From assembly GCF_000015245.1 (NCBI RefSeq), contig NC_008700.1:1928001-1992000 (forward strand): a stretch of 64,000 nt of DNA, written 5' to 3'. Source of the stretch: Shewanella amazonensis SB2B. Its GTDB lineage: Bacteria; Pseudomonadota; Gammaproteobacteria; Enterobacterales; Shewanellaceae. The notes beneath the pieces were generated by a model. That model was not told the DNA's origin. It made no database searches and saw only the letters and a program-made list of their open reading frames with translations. The position numbers and the translations under genes were made by a program. Positions 53,026 through 61,510 of this stretch are shown here, one piece after another. Within the stretch, counting starts at the first letter, position 1. The number at the start of each line of letters is the position of its first letter.

Positions 53026-56000
53026 TTGAGCGCTGCAAGACACTCTCTCTCCCGTGCATATTTACAACAATGTTATCAATCGGATGTAGCCCGTATTCGT
53101 CGTGAACTCAGAGACATAGAACGTCTCGGAGATGAGACTGCCAAGGCCGCTGCATTCGAGCGGCTGGCCGAGCGGGCCGAGGCGGCCAAAGCCAAGGTGG
53201 ACGCCAGGCTAAGCGCGCGTCCACGGATCCACTATCCCGATAATCTGCCGGTCTCGCAAAAGCGTGATGACATCGCCGAGGCCATCGCCAAGCATCAGGT
53301 GGTGATCGTTGCCGGTGAAACGGGCTCTGGCAAAACCACTCAGTTGCCGAAAATCTGTCTTGAGCTTGGCCGGGGAAGTCGTGGCCTGATTGGCCACACC
53401 CAGCCACGTCGTCTGGCCGCCCGCAGTGTGGCGACCCGGGTCGCAGACGAGCTGCAAAGCCCATTGGGCGAAGCCGTTGGCTTTAAGGTGCGCTTTGCGG
53501 ACGCCATCAATGAAAACAGCTATATCAAGCTGATGACCGACGGTATCCTGCTGGCGGAACTGTCGTCAGATAAGTATTTGAATCAATACGATACCCTTAT
53601 CATTGACGAAGCGCACGAGCGTAGCCTCAACATCGACTTTATCCTGGGTTACTTAAAGCAGCTTCTGCCGAGGCGCCCGGATCTCAAGGTTATCATCACC
53701 TCTGCCACCATCGATGTTGACCGGTTTTCAACGCATTTTGACAAGGCTCCCGTGATTGAGGTGTCGGGGCGCACCTACCCGGTGGAAACCCGCTACCGGC
53801 CGCTGGTGAAGGATGACGAGCCGGATCTGGATTTAATGGACGGAATCTTTGAAGCCGTCGACGAGCTGATGGCAGAAGGCCCGGGCGATATCCTGATTTT
53901 TATGAACGGTGAGCGGGAAATCCGTGACACCGCCGAGCAGCTCTCCCGCAGGCAGTACCGCGATACCGAGGTATTGCCGCTTTACGCGCGCCTGTCCTAC
54001 GGTGAGCAGTCCAAGGTGTTCAAGTCCCACACCGGCAGGCGAATCGTGCTGGCCACCAACGTGGCCGAAACCTCGCTTACTGTGCCCGGTATTCGTTACG
54101 TGATTGACCCGGGCACGGCTCGCATCAGCCGTTACAGCTATCGCACCAAGGTGCAGCGTCTTCCTATCGAACCTATCAGTCAGGCCAGTGCCAATCAGCG
54201 TCAGGGACGTTGTGGCCGGGTAGGGCCGGGTATTTGTATTCGTCTCTATGAAGAGACGGATTTTCTGTCGCGGCCGGAATTTACCGATCCGGAAATTCTG
54301 CGCACCAATCTGGCGTCTGTCATCCTGCAGATGCTGGCTATTGGCCTGGGCGACATCAAGGGCTTCCCCTTTATTCAGCCCCCCGATGAGCGCCATATCA
54401 AAGACGGCTTTTTGCTGCTGGAAGAACTCCAGGCCATCAAGCTCAAGAAGGGTTTGCCGCAGATGACGCCTCTTGGGCGCAAGCTTGCCCATGTGCCGCT
54501 TGACCCCCGTCTTGCCCGTATGGTCATTGAGGCCGCCGACAGAGGCGCCTTGCATGAAGCCCTTGTGGTCACCTCTGCATTGTCCATTCAGGATCCGCGG
54601 GAGCGTCCACTTGAGAAAAAGCAGGCTGCAGATGAAGCCCACAGCCGCTTTGCCGACAAAGACTCGGACTTTGTGTCCTTGCTGAATTTGTGGAACTACA
54701 TCAAGGAGCAGCAAAAGGCACTCTCCGCCAGTCAGTTCCGCAAATTGTGCAAGCAGGAATATCTGGCCTATCTCAGGGTGCGGGAGTGGCAGGACTTGTA
54801 CACCCAGGTGCGCCAGAGTGTTCACGAGCTGAAACTCAAACTGAATAGTGTGCCGGCGGACTACGATAGCCTGCACCGCGCGCTCTTGTCGGGTCTTTTG
54901 AGTCATGTTGGTTTTAAAGACAACAACAATGAATATCTGGGCGCCCGCAATCGCCGCTTTTATGTATTCCCGGGCTCGCCGTTGGCGAAGAAAGGCCCCA
55001 AATGGATAGTGGCGGCGGAGCTTACTGAAACCAGCCGTTTGTTTGCCCGTGGCTGCGCCAAAATCGAGCCCGAGTGGCTCGAGGAACTTGCCGCGCATCT
55101 TATTAAGAAGCAGCACAACGAGCCCCAATTCGAAGCCAATCAGGGCGCCGTGGTGGCGTTTGAAAACCAGGTGCTATACGGGCTTACTGTTGTGAATCGC
55201 CGTAAGGTGCAGTACGGTCCCATCAATGCCATTGAAGCGCGGGAAATCTTTATCCGCAGTGCCTTGGCTGAAGGTCAGCTCAAAACCCGGGAAGCTTTCT
55301 TCCTCCATAACCAAAAACTGCTGGAAGAAGTGGAGTCGCTCGAACACAAGTCCCGTCGCCGTGACATTCTGGTTGATGAGCAGGTGCTGTTCGACTTTTA
55401 CAATGAGCGACTGCCGGAAGGCATCTACAATGCGCCCAAGCTTTTCAGCTGGTGGAAAGAGGCCAGACGTAAGCAGCCGGAGCTTTTAAACTTCAATGAA
55501 GACATGCTCTATGCCCGTCAAACGGGGCACATCTCCAAGTTGGACTTTCCCGATGTATGGCATCAGGGCAACTTAAGCTTTGCCCTGAGTTACCATTTCG
55601 AGCCCGGCGCAGAGGATGATGGGGTCAGTGTCCATATTCCGGTGGCGCTTCTCAATCAGGTCGAAGACAGTGGCTTTGACTTTTTGGTGCCCGGCCTTCG
55701 GGAAGAAAAATGCATCGCACTGATTAAGTCACTGCCCAAATCACTGAGGCGTAACTTTGTACCGGCCCCGGATTATGCCCGCGCGGCAGTTCAGGCTATG
55801 TCACTGGATTTGCCGCTTCTTGAATCCCTTTCCAAGCAATTACTGCGCATGACGGGCACCCGTGTAAGCGGTGAAGACTTTGTGTTGACTGAGCTGCCTA
55901 AACATCTGTTGATGCATTTTAAAATCGAAGATGACCACGGCAAGCTGGTGGGCGAGGGTCGGGATCTCGATGCCCTTAAGGCGAGTTTGCAGGGCGTTGT

Positions 56001-56895
56001 GGCCAAGGCTATCCGTCAGGTTGCCAAGTCCGGCATTGAGCAAGCCGGGCTGACAGAGTGGAGCATCGATGATTTACCGGCGCAGTTTCAGCGCAAAAAA
56101 GGCAACTATGAAGTCAAAGCCTTCCCCGCGTTGGTGGACGAAAAAGAGTCGGTGGCGGTTAAGCTGTTTGATGATGAGCACCAGGCGCAGAAAGCCCATG
56201 CCCAGGGCGTGCGTCGTTTGCTGCTTATCAATATCCCATCGCCGGTAAAACATCTCCAGCAGGCGCTGCCCAACAAGGCCAAGCTGGCCATGTACTTTAA
56301 TCCCTTTGGCCAGGTACAGCTGCTCATTGAAGACATCATAGATGCTGCTGTGGCGCAGATTTTGGACGAGCAGCGGCTTGAAGTACGTACCAAGGCCGGC
56401 TTTGATGTTGCAAGGGATGCGGTACGTGCCGACTTAAACAGCGTAGCTGAGCAAATCTCCCTCAAGGTGGAGCAAATTCTTACGCTGCACAATCAAATCA
56501 AAAAACGTCTCAAGGGCAAAATAAGCCTGGATATCGCCTTTGCAATGAGCGACATCCAGACGCAGCTTGACCGATTGGTATACAAGGGGTTTGTTGCCGA
56601 CTGTGGTCACGCAAGACTGAGCGACATTATCCGCTTTTTAAAAGCCATAGAGCATCGATTGGAGAAGCTGCCAGTGGATCCGGTGCGTGACAAGTTGCAG
56701 TTGCTGTCCATCCACAAGGTGGAGCAGGCGTTGGAGGCCCAGCTTGCCAAGGTGCCAAAAAGCCAACCCGTACCTGAGCATCTGTTGGAGGCACGTTGGT
56801 TGATTGAAGAGCTCAGGGTGTCTTTGTTCGCTCAGGTGCTGGGAACCTCAGTGCCTATCTCAGAAAAACGGGTGTTGCTGCACATTCAGCAATAG
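53026..56895 (+). CDS. hrpA: ATP-dependent RNA helicase HrpA
   Basis: A 1289-residue DEAH-box RNA helicase. Walker A GETGSGKTT is at about 97-105, the DEAH box at 194-197, SAT (VIITSATIDVD) after it, and the helicase C, HA2/winged-helix and OB parts follow; the C-terminal extension to 1289 is typical of HrpA. In E. coli it processes fimbrial mRNA and rescues stalled ribosomes. The start is TTG at 53026; the frame is closed before it and no ATG is near, and the ribosome site is weak (TGGAAA). A single-gene unit with terminator. Confidence 0.95.
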   Translation: MSAARHSLSRAYLQQCYQSDVARIRRELRDIERLGDETAKAAAFERLAERAEAAKAKVDARLSARPRIHYPDNLPVSQKRDDIAEAIAKHQVVIVAGETGSGKTTQLPKICLELGRGSRGLIGHTQPRRLAARSVATRVADELQSPLGEAVGFKVRFADAINENSYIKLMTDGILLAELSSDKYLNQYDTLIIDEAHERSLNIDFILGYLKQLLPRRPDLKVIITSATIDVDRFSTHFDKAPVIEVSGRTYPVETRYRPLVKDDEPDLDLMDGIFEAVDELMAEGPGDILIFMNGEREIRDTAEQLSRRQYRDTEVLPLYARLSYGEQSKVFKSHTGRRIVLATNVAETSLTVPGIRYVIDPGTARISRYSYRTKVQRLPIEPISQASANQRQGRCGRVGPGICIRLYEETDFLSRPEFTDPEILRTNLASVILQMLAIGLGDIKGFPFIQPPDERHIKDGFLLLEELQAIKLKKGLPQMTPLGRKLAHVPLDPRLARMVIEAADRGALHEALVVTSALSIQDPRERPLEKKQAADEAHSRFADKDSDFVSLLNLWNYIKEQQKALSASQFRKLCKQEYLAYLRVREWQDLYTQVRQSVHELKLKLNSVPADYDSLHRALLSGLLSHVGFKDNNNEYLGARNRRFYVFPGSPLAKKGPKWIVAAELTETSRLFARGCAKIEPEWLEELAAHLIKKQHNEPQFEANQGAVVAFENQVLYGLTVVNRRKVQYGPINAIEAREIFIRSALAEGQLKTREAFFLHNQKLLEEVESLEHKSRRRDILVDEQVLFDFYNERLPEGIYNAPKLFSWWKEARRKQPELLNFNEDMLYARQTGHISKLDFPDVWHQGNLSFALSYHFEPGAEDDGVSVHIPVALLNQVEDSGFDFLVPGLREEKCIALIKSLPKSLRRNFVPAPDYARAAVQAMSLDLPLLESLSKQLLRMTGTRVSGEDFVLTELPKHLLMHFKIEDDHGKLVGEGRDLDALKASLQGVVAKAIRQVAKSGIEQAGLTEWSIDDLPAQFQRKKGNYEVKAFPALVDEKESVAVKLFDDEHQAQKAHAQGVRRLLLINIPSPVKHLQQALPNKAKLAMYFNPFGQVQLLIEDIIDAAVAQILDEQRLEVRTKAGFDVARDAVRADLNSVAEQISLKVEQILTLHNQIKKRLKGKISLDIAFAMSDIQTQLDRLVYKGFVADCGHARLSDIIRFLKAIEHRLEKLPVDPVRDKLQLLSIHKVEQALEAQLAKVPKSQPVPEHLLEARWLIEELRVSLFAQVLGTSVPISEKRVLLHIQQ

Positions 56896-56975
56896 GCTGG
56901 TGTGTCCCCCCTAATCTGGGTTTCGCTCCCACAAAGGTGCTGCAAACACAGGCAGTACCTCCCCATTGTGAATAC

Positions 56976-57007
56976 CGGGCTGTGATCTTCATCACGGCCC
57001 GTTTTTT
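56976..57007 (+). terminator. Terminator after hrpA
   Basis: CGGGC tGTGAT cttc ATCAC gGCCCG forms an 11-pair stem with one T-G wobble, followed by six T residues. The same bases also read as a CRP-like TGTGA-N6-TCACG palindrome. Confidence 0.85.
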
Positions 57008-57183
57008 ATCTGCCTACCTCTTTGTAAATATTTTTCAAAAATCGGTCGTTTGACGCTGGTCAATTGGCGCTTTTTTAGCCTAGTTTTAGCAAAGGCTGAA
57101 TAGCAATATCCTGCATATAAGATAAAAAGCAATCGAACTAAGCGCTTGAAAACCATGACCCCCCTAAAAATACATAGAAATAG

Positions 57184-57197
57184 ATGATCTGGATCAA
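57184..57197 (+). promoter_or_regulatory. CRP/FNR-type site upstream of nap
   Basis: ATGAT-CTGG-ATCAA matches the FNR/EtrA consensus TTGAT-N4-ATCAA at 9 of 10 positions. It lies about 73 bases before the likely transcription start, a normal activator position. Shewanella EtrA and CRP both use related palindromes, so the binder is not decided by sequence. Confidence 0.6.
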
Positions 57198-57210
57198 GCG
57201 GCAATCTTTT

Positions 57211-57226
57211 TACCGATTTAGGGGTA
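57211..57226 (+). promoter_or_regulatory. NarL/NarP-type 7-2-7 site upstream of nap
   Basis: TACCGAT-TT-AGGGGTA is an inverted pair of NarL/P heptamers (consensus TACYYMT, N2, AKRRGTA) with 13 of 14 positions fitting. Its centre (57218.5) is about 44 bases before the start expected from the -10 at 57251, the same position as the NarP site at E. coli napF. Nitrate induction is inferred. Confidence 0.6.
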
Positions 57227-57250
57227 TACAGTTCGTTAACATTGAACGCG

Positions 57251-57256
57251 TATGAT
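57251..57256 (+). promoter_or_regulatory. nap -10 element
   Basis: TATGAT, with no recognisable -35 at the right distance (ACAGTT at 57228-57233), as in an activator-dependent promoter. It lies 85 bases before the napE start. Confidence 0.5.
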
Positions 57257-57340
57257 CGAAATCGAAAGAGAAGCTGCGCTGACTGAATGAAGTAACGATG
57301 CAGCCAACATGGGGCAATGCCCGAGGCCGATGGAGGAAAC

Positions 57341-57502
57341 ATGAGTTCCGATCCCAAACAAGATGAAAAGAGTCTGGAGCTGAAGATCTTTGTCTTTCTG
57401 ACCGTATTTTTGGCGCCGCTCCTGGCAGTAGGCCTGGTGTCTGCTCTGGGGTTCGCCATTTGGATCAGCCAGATATTCACCGGTCCACCGGGTGCGGGTT
57501 GA
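57341..57502 (+). CDS. napE: Periplasmic nitrate reductase NapE
   Basis: A 53-residue membrane protein with one helix (about 17-44, KIFVFLTVFLAPLLAVGLVSAL). NapE is a small subunit of unclear role in Nap complexes. ATG 57341 follows GGAGGAAAC at optimal spacing, although the frame is open from 57317. First gene of napEDABC. Confidence 0.9.
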   Translation: MSSDPKQDEKSLELKIFVFLTVFLAPLLAVGLVSALGFAIWISQIFTGPPGAG

Positions 57503-57545
57503 ACCCGGTTCCAAACAGAATTTATCAATATAACTGGAATGTCCT

Positions 57546-57803
57546 ATGAGCAATGAACTCCACGTTTCCAGCCTGATAGTGCAGGTGTTGCCAGAAAAAA
57601 TGGCCGAAGTCCGCGGGCTAATTCTGCAAATGCCCGGTGCCGAGTTGTCGGTGAATAACGAGGTCAAGTTGGTGGTGGTGTTGGAGGGCAACTCCCAGAA
57701 AGAATTGCTGGCCGGAATCGAAGCCATTAACGCCCTGCCGGGCGTGATGTCGGCCACCATGGTTTATCACCAGAGCGAAGTGCTGGAAGAGGATGAGCAA
57801 TGA
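57546..57803 (+). CDS. napD: NapD, NapA maturation chaperone
   Basis: An 85-residue cytoplasmic ferredoxin-like-fold chaperone that binds the Tat signal of NapA and holds it until the molybdenum cofactor is in place. The pattern HVSSLIVQVLPEKMAEVRGLILQMPGAEL fits the family. Its stop overlaps the napA start (ATGA), which suits their cotranslational interaction. Confidence 0.93.
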   Translation: MSNELHVSSLIVQVLPEKMAEVRGLILQMPGAELSVNNEVKLVVVLEGNSQKELLAGIEAINALPGVMSATMVYHQSEVLEEDEQ

Positions 57804-60295
57804 AAATGAACAGACGTGAATTTATGAAGGCCAATGCCGCACTGGCAGCGGCCAGTGTGGCCGGGCTGGCCTTGCCGACTTCGGCAAGTAATCTCATCAC
57901 CAGCTCAGAGCAAACCAAGCTGGATTGGAACAAGGCGCCTTGCCGCTTCTGCGGTACCGGCTGCTCAGTGATGGTGGCCACCCGTGACGGACGCGTCGTG
58001 GCGACCCACGGCGATGCCAACAGCGAAGTTAACCGCGGCCTCAACTGCATCAAGGGCTACTTCCTGTCCAAAATCATGTACGGTAAAGACCGCCTGCAAA
58101 CTCCCATGCTGCGTATGACCAACGGTCAATACGACAAGCATGGCGAATTTACGCCCATCAGCTGGGACAGCGCCTTCGATATCATGGCCGAAAAGTGGAA
58201 AGCCACCATCAAAGCCAAGGGCCCGACTGCCATCGGTATGTTCGGTTCAGGCCAGTGGACCGTGTGGGAAGGCTATGCCGCCTCCAAACTGATGAAAGCC
58301 GGTTTCGGGTCAAACAACATCGACCCCAATGCCCGTCACTGTATGGCCTCTGCCGTAGTGGGCTTTATGCGCACCTTCGGTATGGATGAGCCCATGGGCT
58401 GTTACAACGATATGGAAGCTGCCGACGCCTTTGTGCTGTGGGGCTCCAACATGGCCGAAATGCACCCCATTTTGTGGAGCCGCGTGACAGACCGTCGCCT
58501 GAGCGCGCCCCACGTTAAAGTTGCTGTGCTGTCTACCTTTGAGCACCGCTCCTTTGAACTTGCCGACTTGCCTGTGGTCTTCACACCACAATCCGATCTG
58601 GCCATTCTCAACTTTATCGCCAACTACATCATCCAAAACGACATGGTGAACCATGACTTCGTCAAGAAGCATGTGAACTTCCGTCAGGGTGTGACTGACA
58701 TTGGTTACGGTCTGCGTCCGACCCACCCATTGCAGCAAAAGGCGAAAAACGTTGCCACGGCAGGGGATTCGAGCCCCATCGATTTCGCTGCGTTCAAGGA
58801 CTTCGTGTCAGAGTACACGTTGGAAAAAACGGCCCAGATGTCCGGCGTTGCTGAAGACAAGCTGGTGGAACTTGCCAAGTTGTATGCCGATCCCAACACC
58901 AAGGTCACGTCTTTCTGGACCATGGGTGTCAACCAGCATACCCGCGGCGTGTGGTGTAACAACCTGATTTACAACATCCATCTGCTCACAGGCAAGATCT
59001 CTACTCCCGGTAACAGCCCCTTCTCGCTGACCGGTCAACCCTCAGCCTGTGGTACGGCCCGCGAAGTGGGTACCTTTGCCCACCGTCTGCCAGCCGACAT
59101 GGTGGTGATGAACCCTGAGCACCGTGCCTACGCTGAAAAAGTGTGGAAGATCCCTGCCGGTATCATTCCGCCCAAGCCTGGTTATCACGCGGTTGAACAA
59201 AACCGCCGCCTGAAAGACGGTGATCTCAACGTCTACTGGGTGCAGGTAAACAACAACATGCAGGCTGCGCCTAACATGATGGAAGAAACCTTGCCCGGTT
59301 ACCGTAATCCAGACAACTTCATCGTTGTGTCGGATGCGTACCCAACCGTGACCACCCAGGCGGCCGACCTGATTCTGCCTACTGCCATGTGGGTGGAAAA
59401 AGAGGGTGCCTACGGTAACGCTGAACGTCGGACCCAGTTCTGGCACCAGCTGGTCAAAGCGCCGGGCGAGTCACGCTCAGATCTGTGGCAGTTGATGGAG
59501 TTCTCCAAGCGCTTTACCACCGACGAAGTCTGGCCAAAAGACGTGCTGGCGGCGAATCCGTCTTACAAGGGCAAAACCCTGTATGACGTGCTCTACAAGA
59601 ATGGTCATGTAGACAAATTCCCGCTCACCGATCGCGATGCCAAGTACGCCAACGATGAAGCCGAGTACTTTGGTTTCTACGTACAGAAGGGGTTGTTTGA
59701 AGAGTACGCCGAGTTTGGCCGCGGTCACGGACACGATTTGGCTCCCTTCGACATGTACCACGAAGCCCATGGTCTGCGTTGGCCTGTCGTCGACGGCAAA
59801 GAAACCCTGTGGCGCTACCGCGAAGGTTCAGACCCTTATGTCAAGCCTGGCAAGGGCTTTGAGTTCTACGGTAAGCCCGATGGCAAAGCGGTGATTTTCG
59901 CGCTGCCCTACGAGCCACCTGCAGAGTCGCCCGATGCTGAATACGATATGTGGCTCTCAACCGGCCGTGTACTTGAACATTGGCACTCAGGCTCCATGAC
60001 CCAGCGTGTACCAGAGCTTTATCGCGCCTTCCCGGATGCCGTGTGTTTTATGCACCCTGACGATGCCAAGGCCCGTGGTTTACGCCGCGGCGATGAGGTC
60101 AAGGTCGTGTCCCGTCGTGGTGAAATTCTTACCCGTGTCGAGACCCGTGGCCGTAACAAGCCGCCAAAAGGCCTGGTGTTTGTTCCCTGGTTTGATGCCA
60201 GTCAGCTCATCAACAAGGTCACCCTGGATGCGACAGATCCCCTGTCCAAACAGACCGACTTCAAGAAGTGTGCTGTCAAAGTGTTGAAGGCTTGA
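57800..60295 (+). CDS. napA: Periplasmic nitrate reductase catalytic subunit NapA
   Basis: An 831-residue Mo-bis-MGD enzyme reducing nitrate to nitrite in the periplasm. Twin-arginine signal MNRREFMKANAALAAASVAG and cleavage before about residue 31. The 4Fe-4S cluster is bound by Cys48, Cys51, Cys55 (CRFCGTGC) and Cys83 (GLNCIKG). The Mo-ligand cysteine is about residue 181 in NARHCMASA. Length and motifs are those of the monomeric/heterodimeric Nap with NapB. It is translationally coupled to napD. Confidence 0.97.
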   Translation: MKMNRREFMKANAALAAASVAGLALPTSASNLITSSEQTKLDWNKAPCRFCGTGCSVMVATRDGRVVATHGDANSEVNRGLNCIKGYFLSKIMYGKDRLQTPMLRMTNGQYDKHGEFTPISWDSAFDIMAEKWKATIKAKGPTAIGMFGSGQWTVWEGYAASKLMKAGFGSNNIDPNARHCMASAVVGFMRTFGMDEPMGCYNDMEAADAFVLWGSNMAEMHPILWSRVTDRRLSAPHVKVAVLSTFEHRSFELADLPVVFTPQSDLAILNFIANYIIQNDMVNHDFVKKHVNFRQGVTDIGYGLRPTHPLQQKAKNVATAGDSSPIDFAAFKDFVSEYTLEKTAQMSGVAEDKLVELAKLYADPNTKVTSFWTMGVNQHTRGVWCNNLIYNIHLLTGKISTPGNSPFSLTGQPSACGTAREVGTFAHRLPADMVVMNPEHRAYAEKVWKIPAGIIPPKPGYHAVEQNRRLKDGDLNVYWVQVNNNMQAAPNMMEETLPGYRNPDNFIVVSDAYPTVTTQAADLILPTAMWVEKEGAYGNAERRTQFWHQLVKAPGESRSDLWQLMEFSKRFTTDEVWPKDVLAANPSYKGKTLYDVLYKNGHVDKFPLTDRDAKYANDEAEYFGFYVQKGLFEEYAEFGRGHGHDLAPFDMYHEAHGLRWPVVDGKETLWRYREGSDPYVKPGKGFEFYGKPDGKAVIFALPYEPPAESPDAEYDMWLSTGRVLEHWHSGSMTQRVPELYRAFPDAVCFMHPDDAKARGLRRGDEVKVVSRRGEILTRVETRGRNKPPKGLVFVPWFDASQLINKVTLDATDPLSKQTDFKKCAVKVLKA

Positions 60296-60306
60296 GGAGA
60301 CAAACC

Positions 60307-60780
60307 ATGAAAACAATGAAAACACTCTCTGCGCTTGCTCTGGTTGCCTTCGCCTGTCTGGCCAATGCCAGCACAGTCACAGATGAGAAAATTGCCACCT
60401 TGCGTCAGGCGCCGCTGAATGTGGAAGTGACACCGCCAGCCATGCAGCAGGTCATGAACAAAGACGTAAAGCAGGCCCGTAACTACCCGATGCAGCCCCC
60501 CGTCATTCCCCACAAGATTGATGGGTATCAGCTGGATCTGAAGGTAAACAAGTGTATGTCGTGCCACGCCCGTACCCGTACCGGTGAGTCTCAGGCTCCC
60601 ATGGTCAGCGTGACTCACTACATGGACAGGGATAATAACTTCCTGGCCGATCTGTCACCACGCCGTTATTTCTGCGTGCAGTGCCATGTGCCTCAGCTGG
60701 ATGCCAAGCCACTGGTTGACAACGAGTTTATTGACATTGATCACCTGCTCAAGGCGGATCAGGTCAAGGCTAAACACTAG
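60307..60780 (+). CDS. napB: NapB, diheme cytochrome c subunit
   Basis: A 157-residue periplasmic electron-transfer subunit. Signal peptide about 1-19 (ends NAS). Two heme sites are visible: CMSCH (about 84-88) and CVQCH (about 124-128). It feeds electrons to NapA from NapC. The frame is open from 60268, but GAGGAGA 7 bases before the ATG at 60307 and the signal peptide set the start. Confidence 0.94.
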   Translation: MKTMKTLSALALVAFACLANASTVTDEKIATLRQAPLNVEVTPPAMQQVMNKDVKQARNYPMQPPVIPHKIDGYQLDLKVNKCMSCHARTRTGESQAPMVSVTHYMDRDNNFLADLSPRRYFCVQCHVPQLDAKPLVDNEFIDIDHLLKADQVKAKH

Positions 60781-60788
60781 GAGTCACT

Positions 60789-61376
60789 ATGTGGGAAAAG
60801 CTTAAAAAAGTATGGCGAACCCTCAGGAAGCCCAGTGTGCATTACAGCCTTGGTTTCCTGACCCTTGGAGGCTTTGTGGCCGGTATCATCTTCTGGGGGG
60901 GCTTTAACACCGCCCTGGAAGCCACCAACCAGGAGGCTTTCTGTATCGGTTGTCACGAGATGGAAAACAACGTCTATGAAGAGCTGAAGACGACTATCCA
61001 CTTCACCAACCGAAGCGGCGTGCGTGCAACCTGTCCGGATTGCCACGTGCCGCACAACTGGACCGATAAGATTGCCCGTAAGATGCAGGCATCGAAAGAG
61101 GTGTGGGGTAAGGTGTTTGGTACCATCAACACCCGTGAGAAGTTCGAGGCCAAGCGCCGTGAGCTGGCAGAGCATGAATGGGCGCGTTTAAAGGCGAATG
61201 ACTCGCTGGAATGCCGAAACTGCCACAACTTTGACTACATGGACTTTACCCGTCAGTCACCGAGGGCGTCGCAAATGCACTCGACCTCACTGGCCAGCGG
61301 CGAAAAGACCTGTATCGATTGTCACAAGGGGATTGCGCATCACCTGCCTGACATGTCCGGTGTCAAAGGCTGGTAA
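60789..61376 (+). CDS. napC: NapC, tetraheme quinol dehydrogenase
   Basis: A 195-residue NapC/NirT family protein that oxidises membrane quinol and passes electrons to NapB. One N-terminal anchor helix (about 18-42, HYSLGFLTLGGFVAGIIFWG). Four heme motifs: CIGCH (about 55-59), CPDCH, CRNCH and CIDCH. ATG 60789 is 8 bases after napB with GGAG upstream. No napG, napH or napF is in the operon, so NapC alone is the quinol link here. Confidence 0.95.
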   Translation: MWEKLKKVWRTLRKPSVHYSLGFLTLGGFVAGIIFWGGFNTALEATNQEAFCIGCHEMENNVYEELKTTIHFTNRSGVRATCPDCHVPHNWTDKIARKMQASKEVWGKVFGTINTREKFEAKRRELAEHEWARLKANDSLECRNCHNFDYMDFTRQSPRASQMHSTSLASGEKTCIDCHKGIAHHLPDMSGVKGW

Positions 61377-61395
61377 GCGTCTCTGTGCAAAACAA

Positions 61396-61422
61396 AAAAC
61401 CGTGGCTTGCCACGGTTTTTTA
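61396..61422 (+). terminator. Terminator after napC
   Basis: AAAAACCGTGG cttg CCACGGTTTTT, a perfect 11-base stem ending in T residues, 19 bases after the stop. A runs on the left make it potentially bidirectional. Confidence 0.88.
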
Positions 61423-61465
61423 TTGTCAGCAGATTTAAAGGCGCGTCACACAGCGGCTTAGGCCC

Positions 61466-61492
61466 ATAAAAAAGCCCGGCTCTGGCCGGGCT
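61466..61492 (-). terminator. Terminator of the ast operon
   Basis: On the minus strand AGCCCGGC caga GCCGGGCT (61473-61492) is followed by TTTTTTATG, 19 bases beyond the DUF1338 stop. Confidence 0.85.
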
Positions 61493-61510
61493 GTCGGTTT
61501 TTATCAAGAC

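Larger units (their letters stand above)
56896..57340. other. hrpA-nap intergenic region
   Basis: 445 bases without a gene. It holds the hrpA terminator (56976-57007), a CRP/FNR-type palindrome (57184-57197), a NarL/NarP-type 7-2-7 site (57211-57226), a -10 TATGAT (57251-57256) and the ribosome site of napE. The 170 bases between 57010 and 57180 are AT-rich with no element that I can support. Confidence 0.6.

Noticed and set aside
53833..55128. 431-codon open frame on the minus strand opposite hrpA
   Set aside because: It lies wholly inside a clear DEAH-box helicase gene in the opposite strand, has no recognisable domain, and long antisense frames are common in GC-rich genes.
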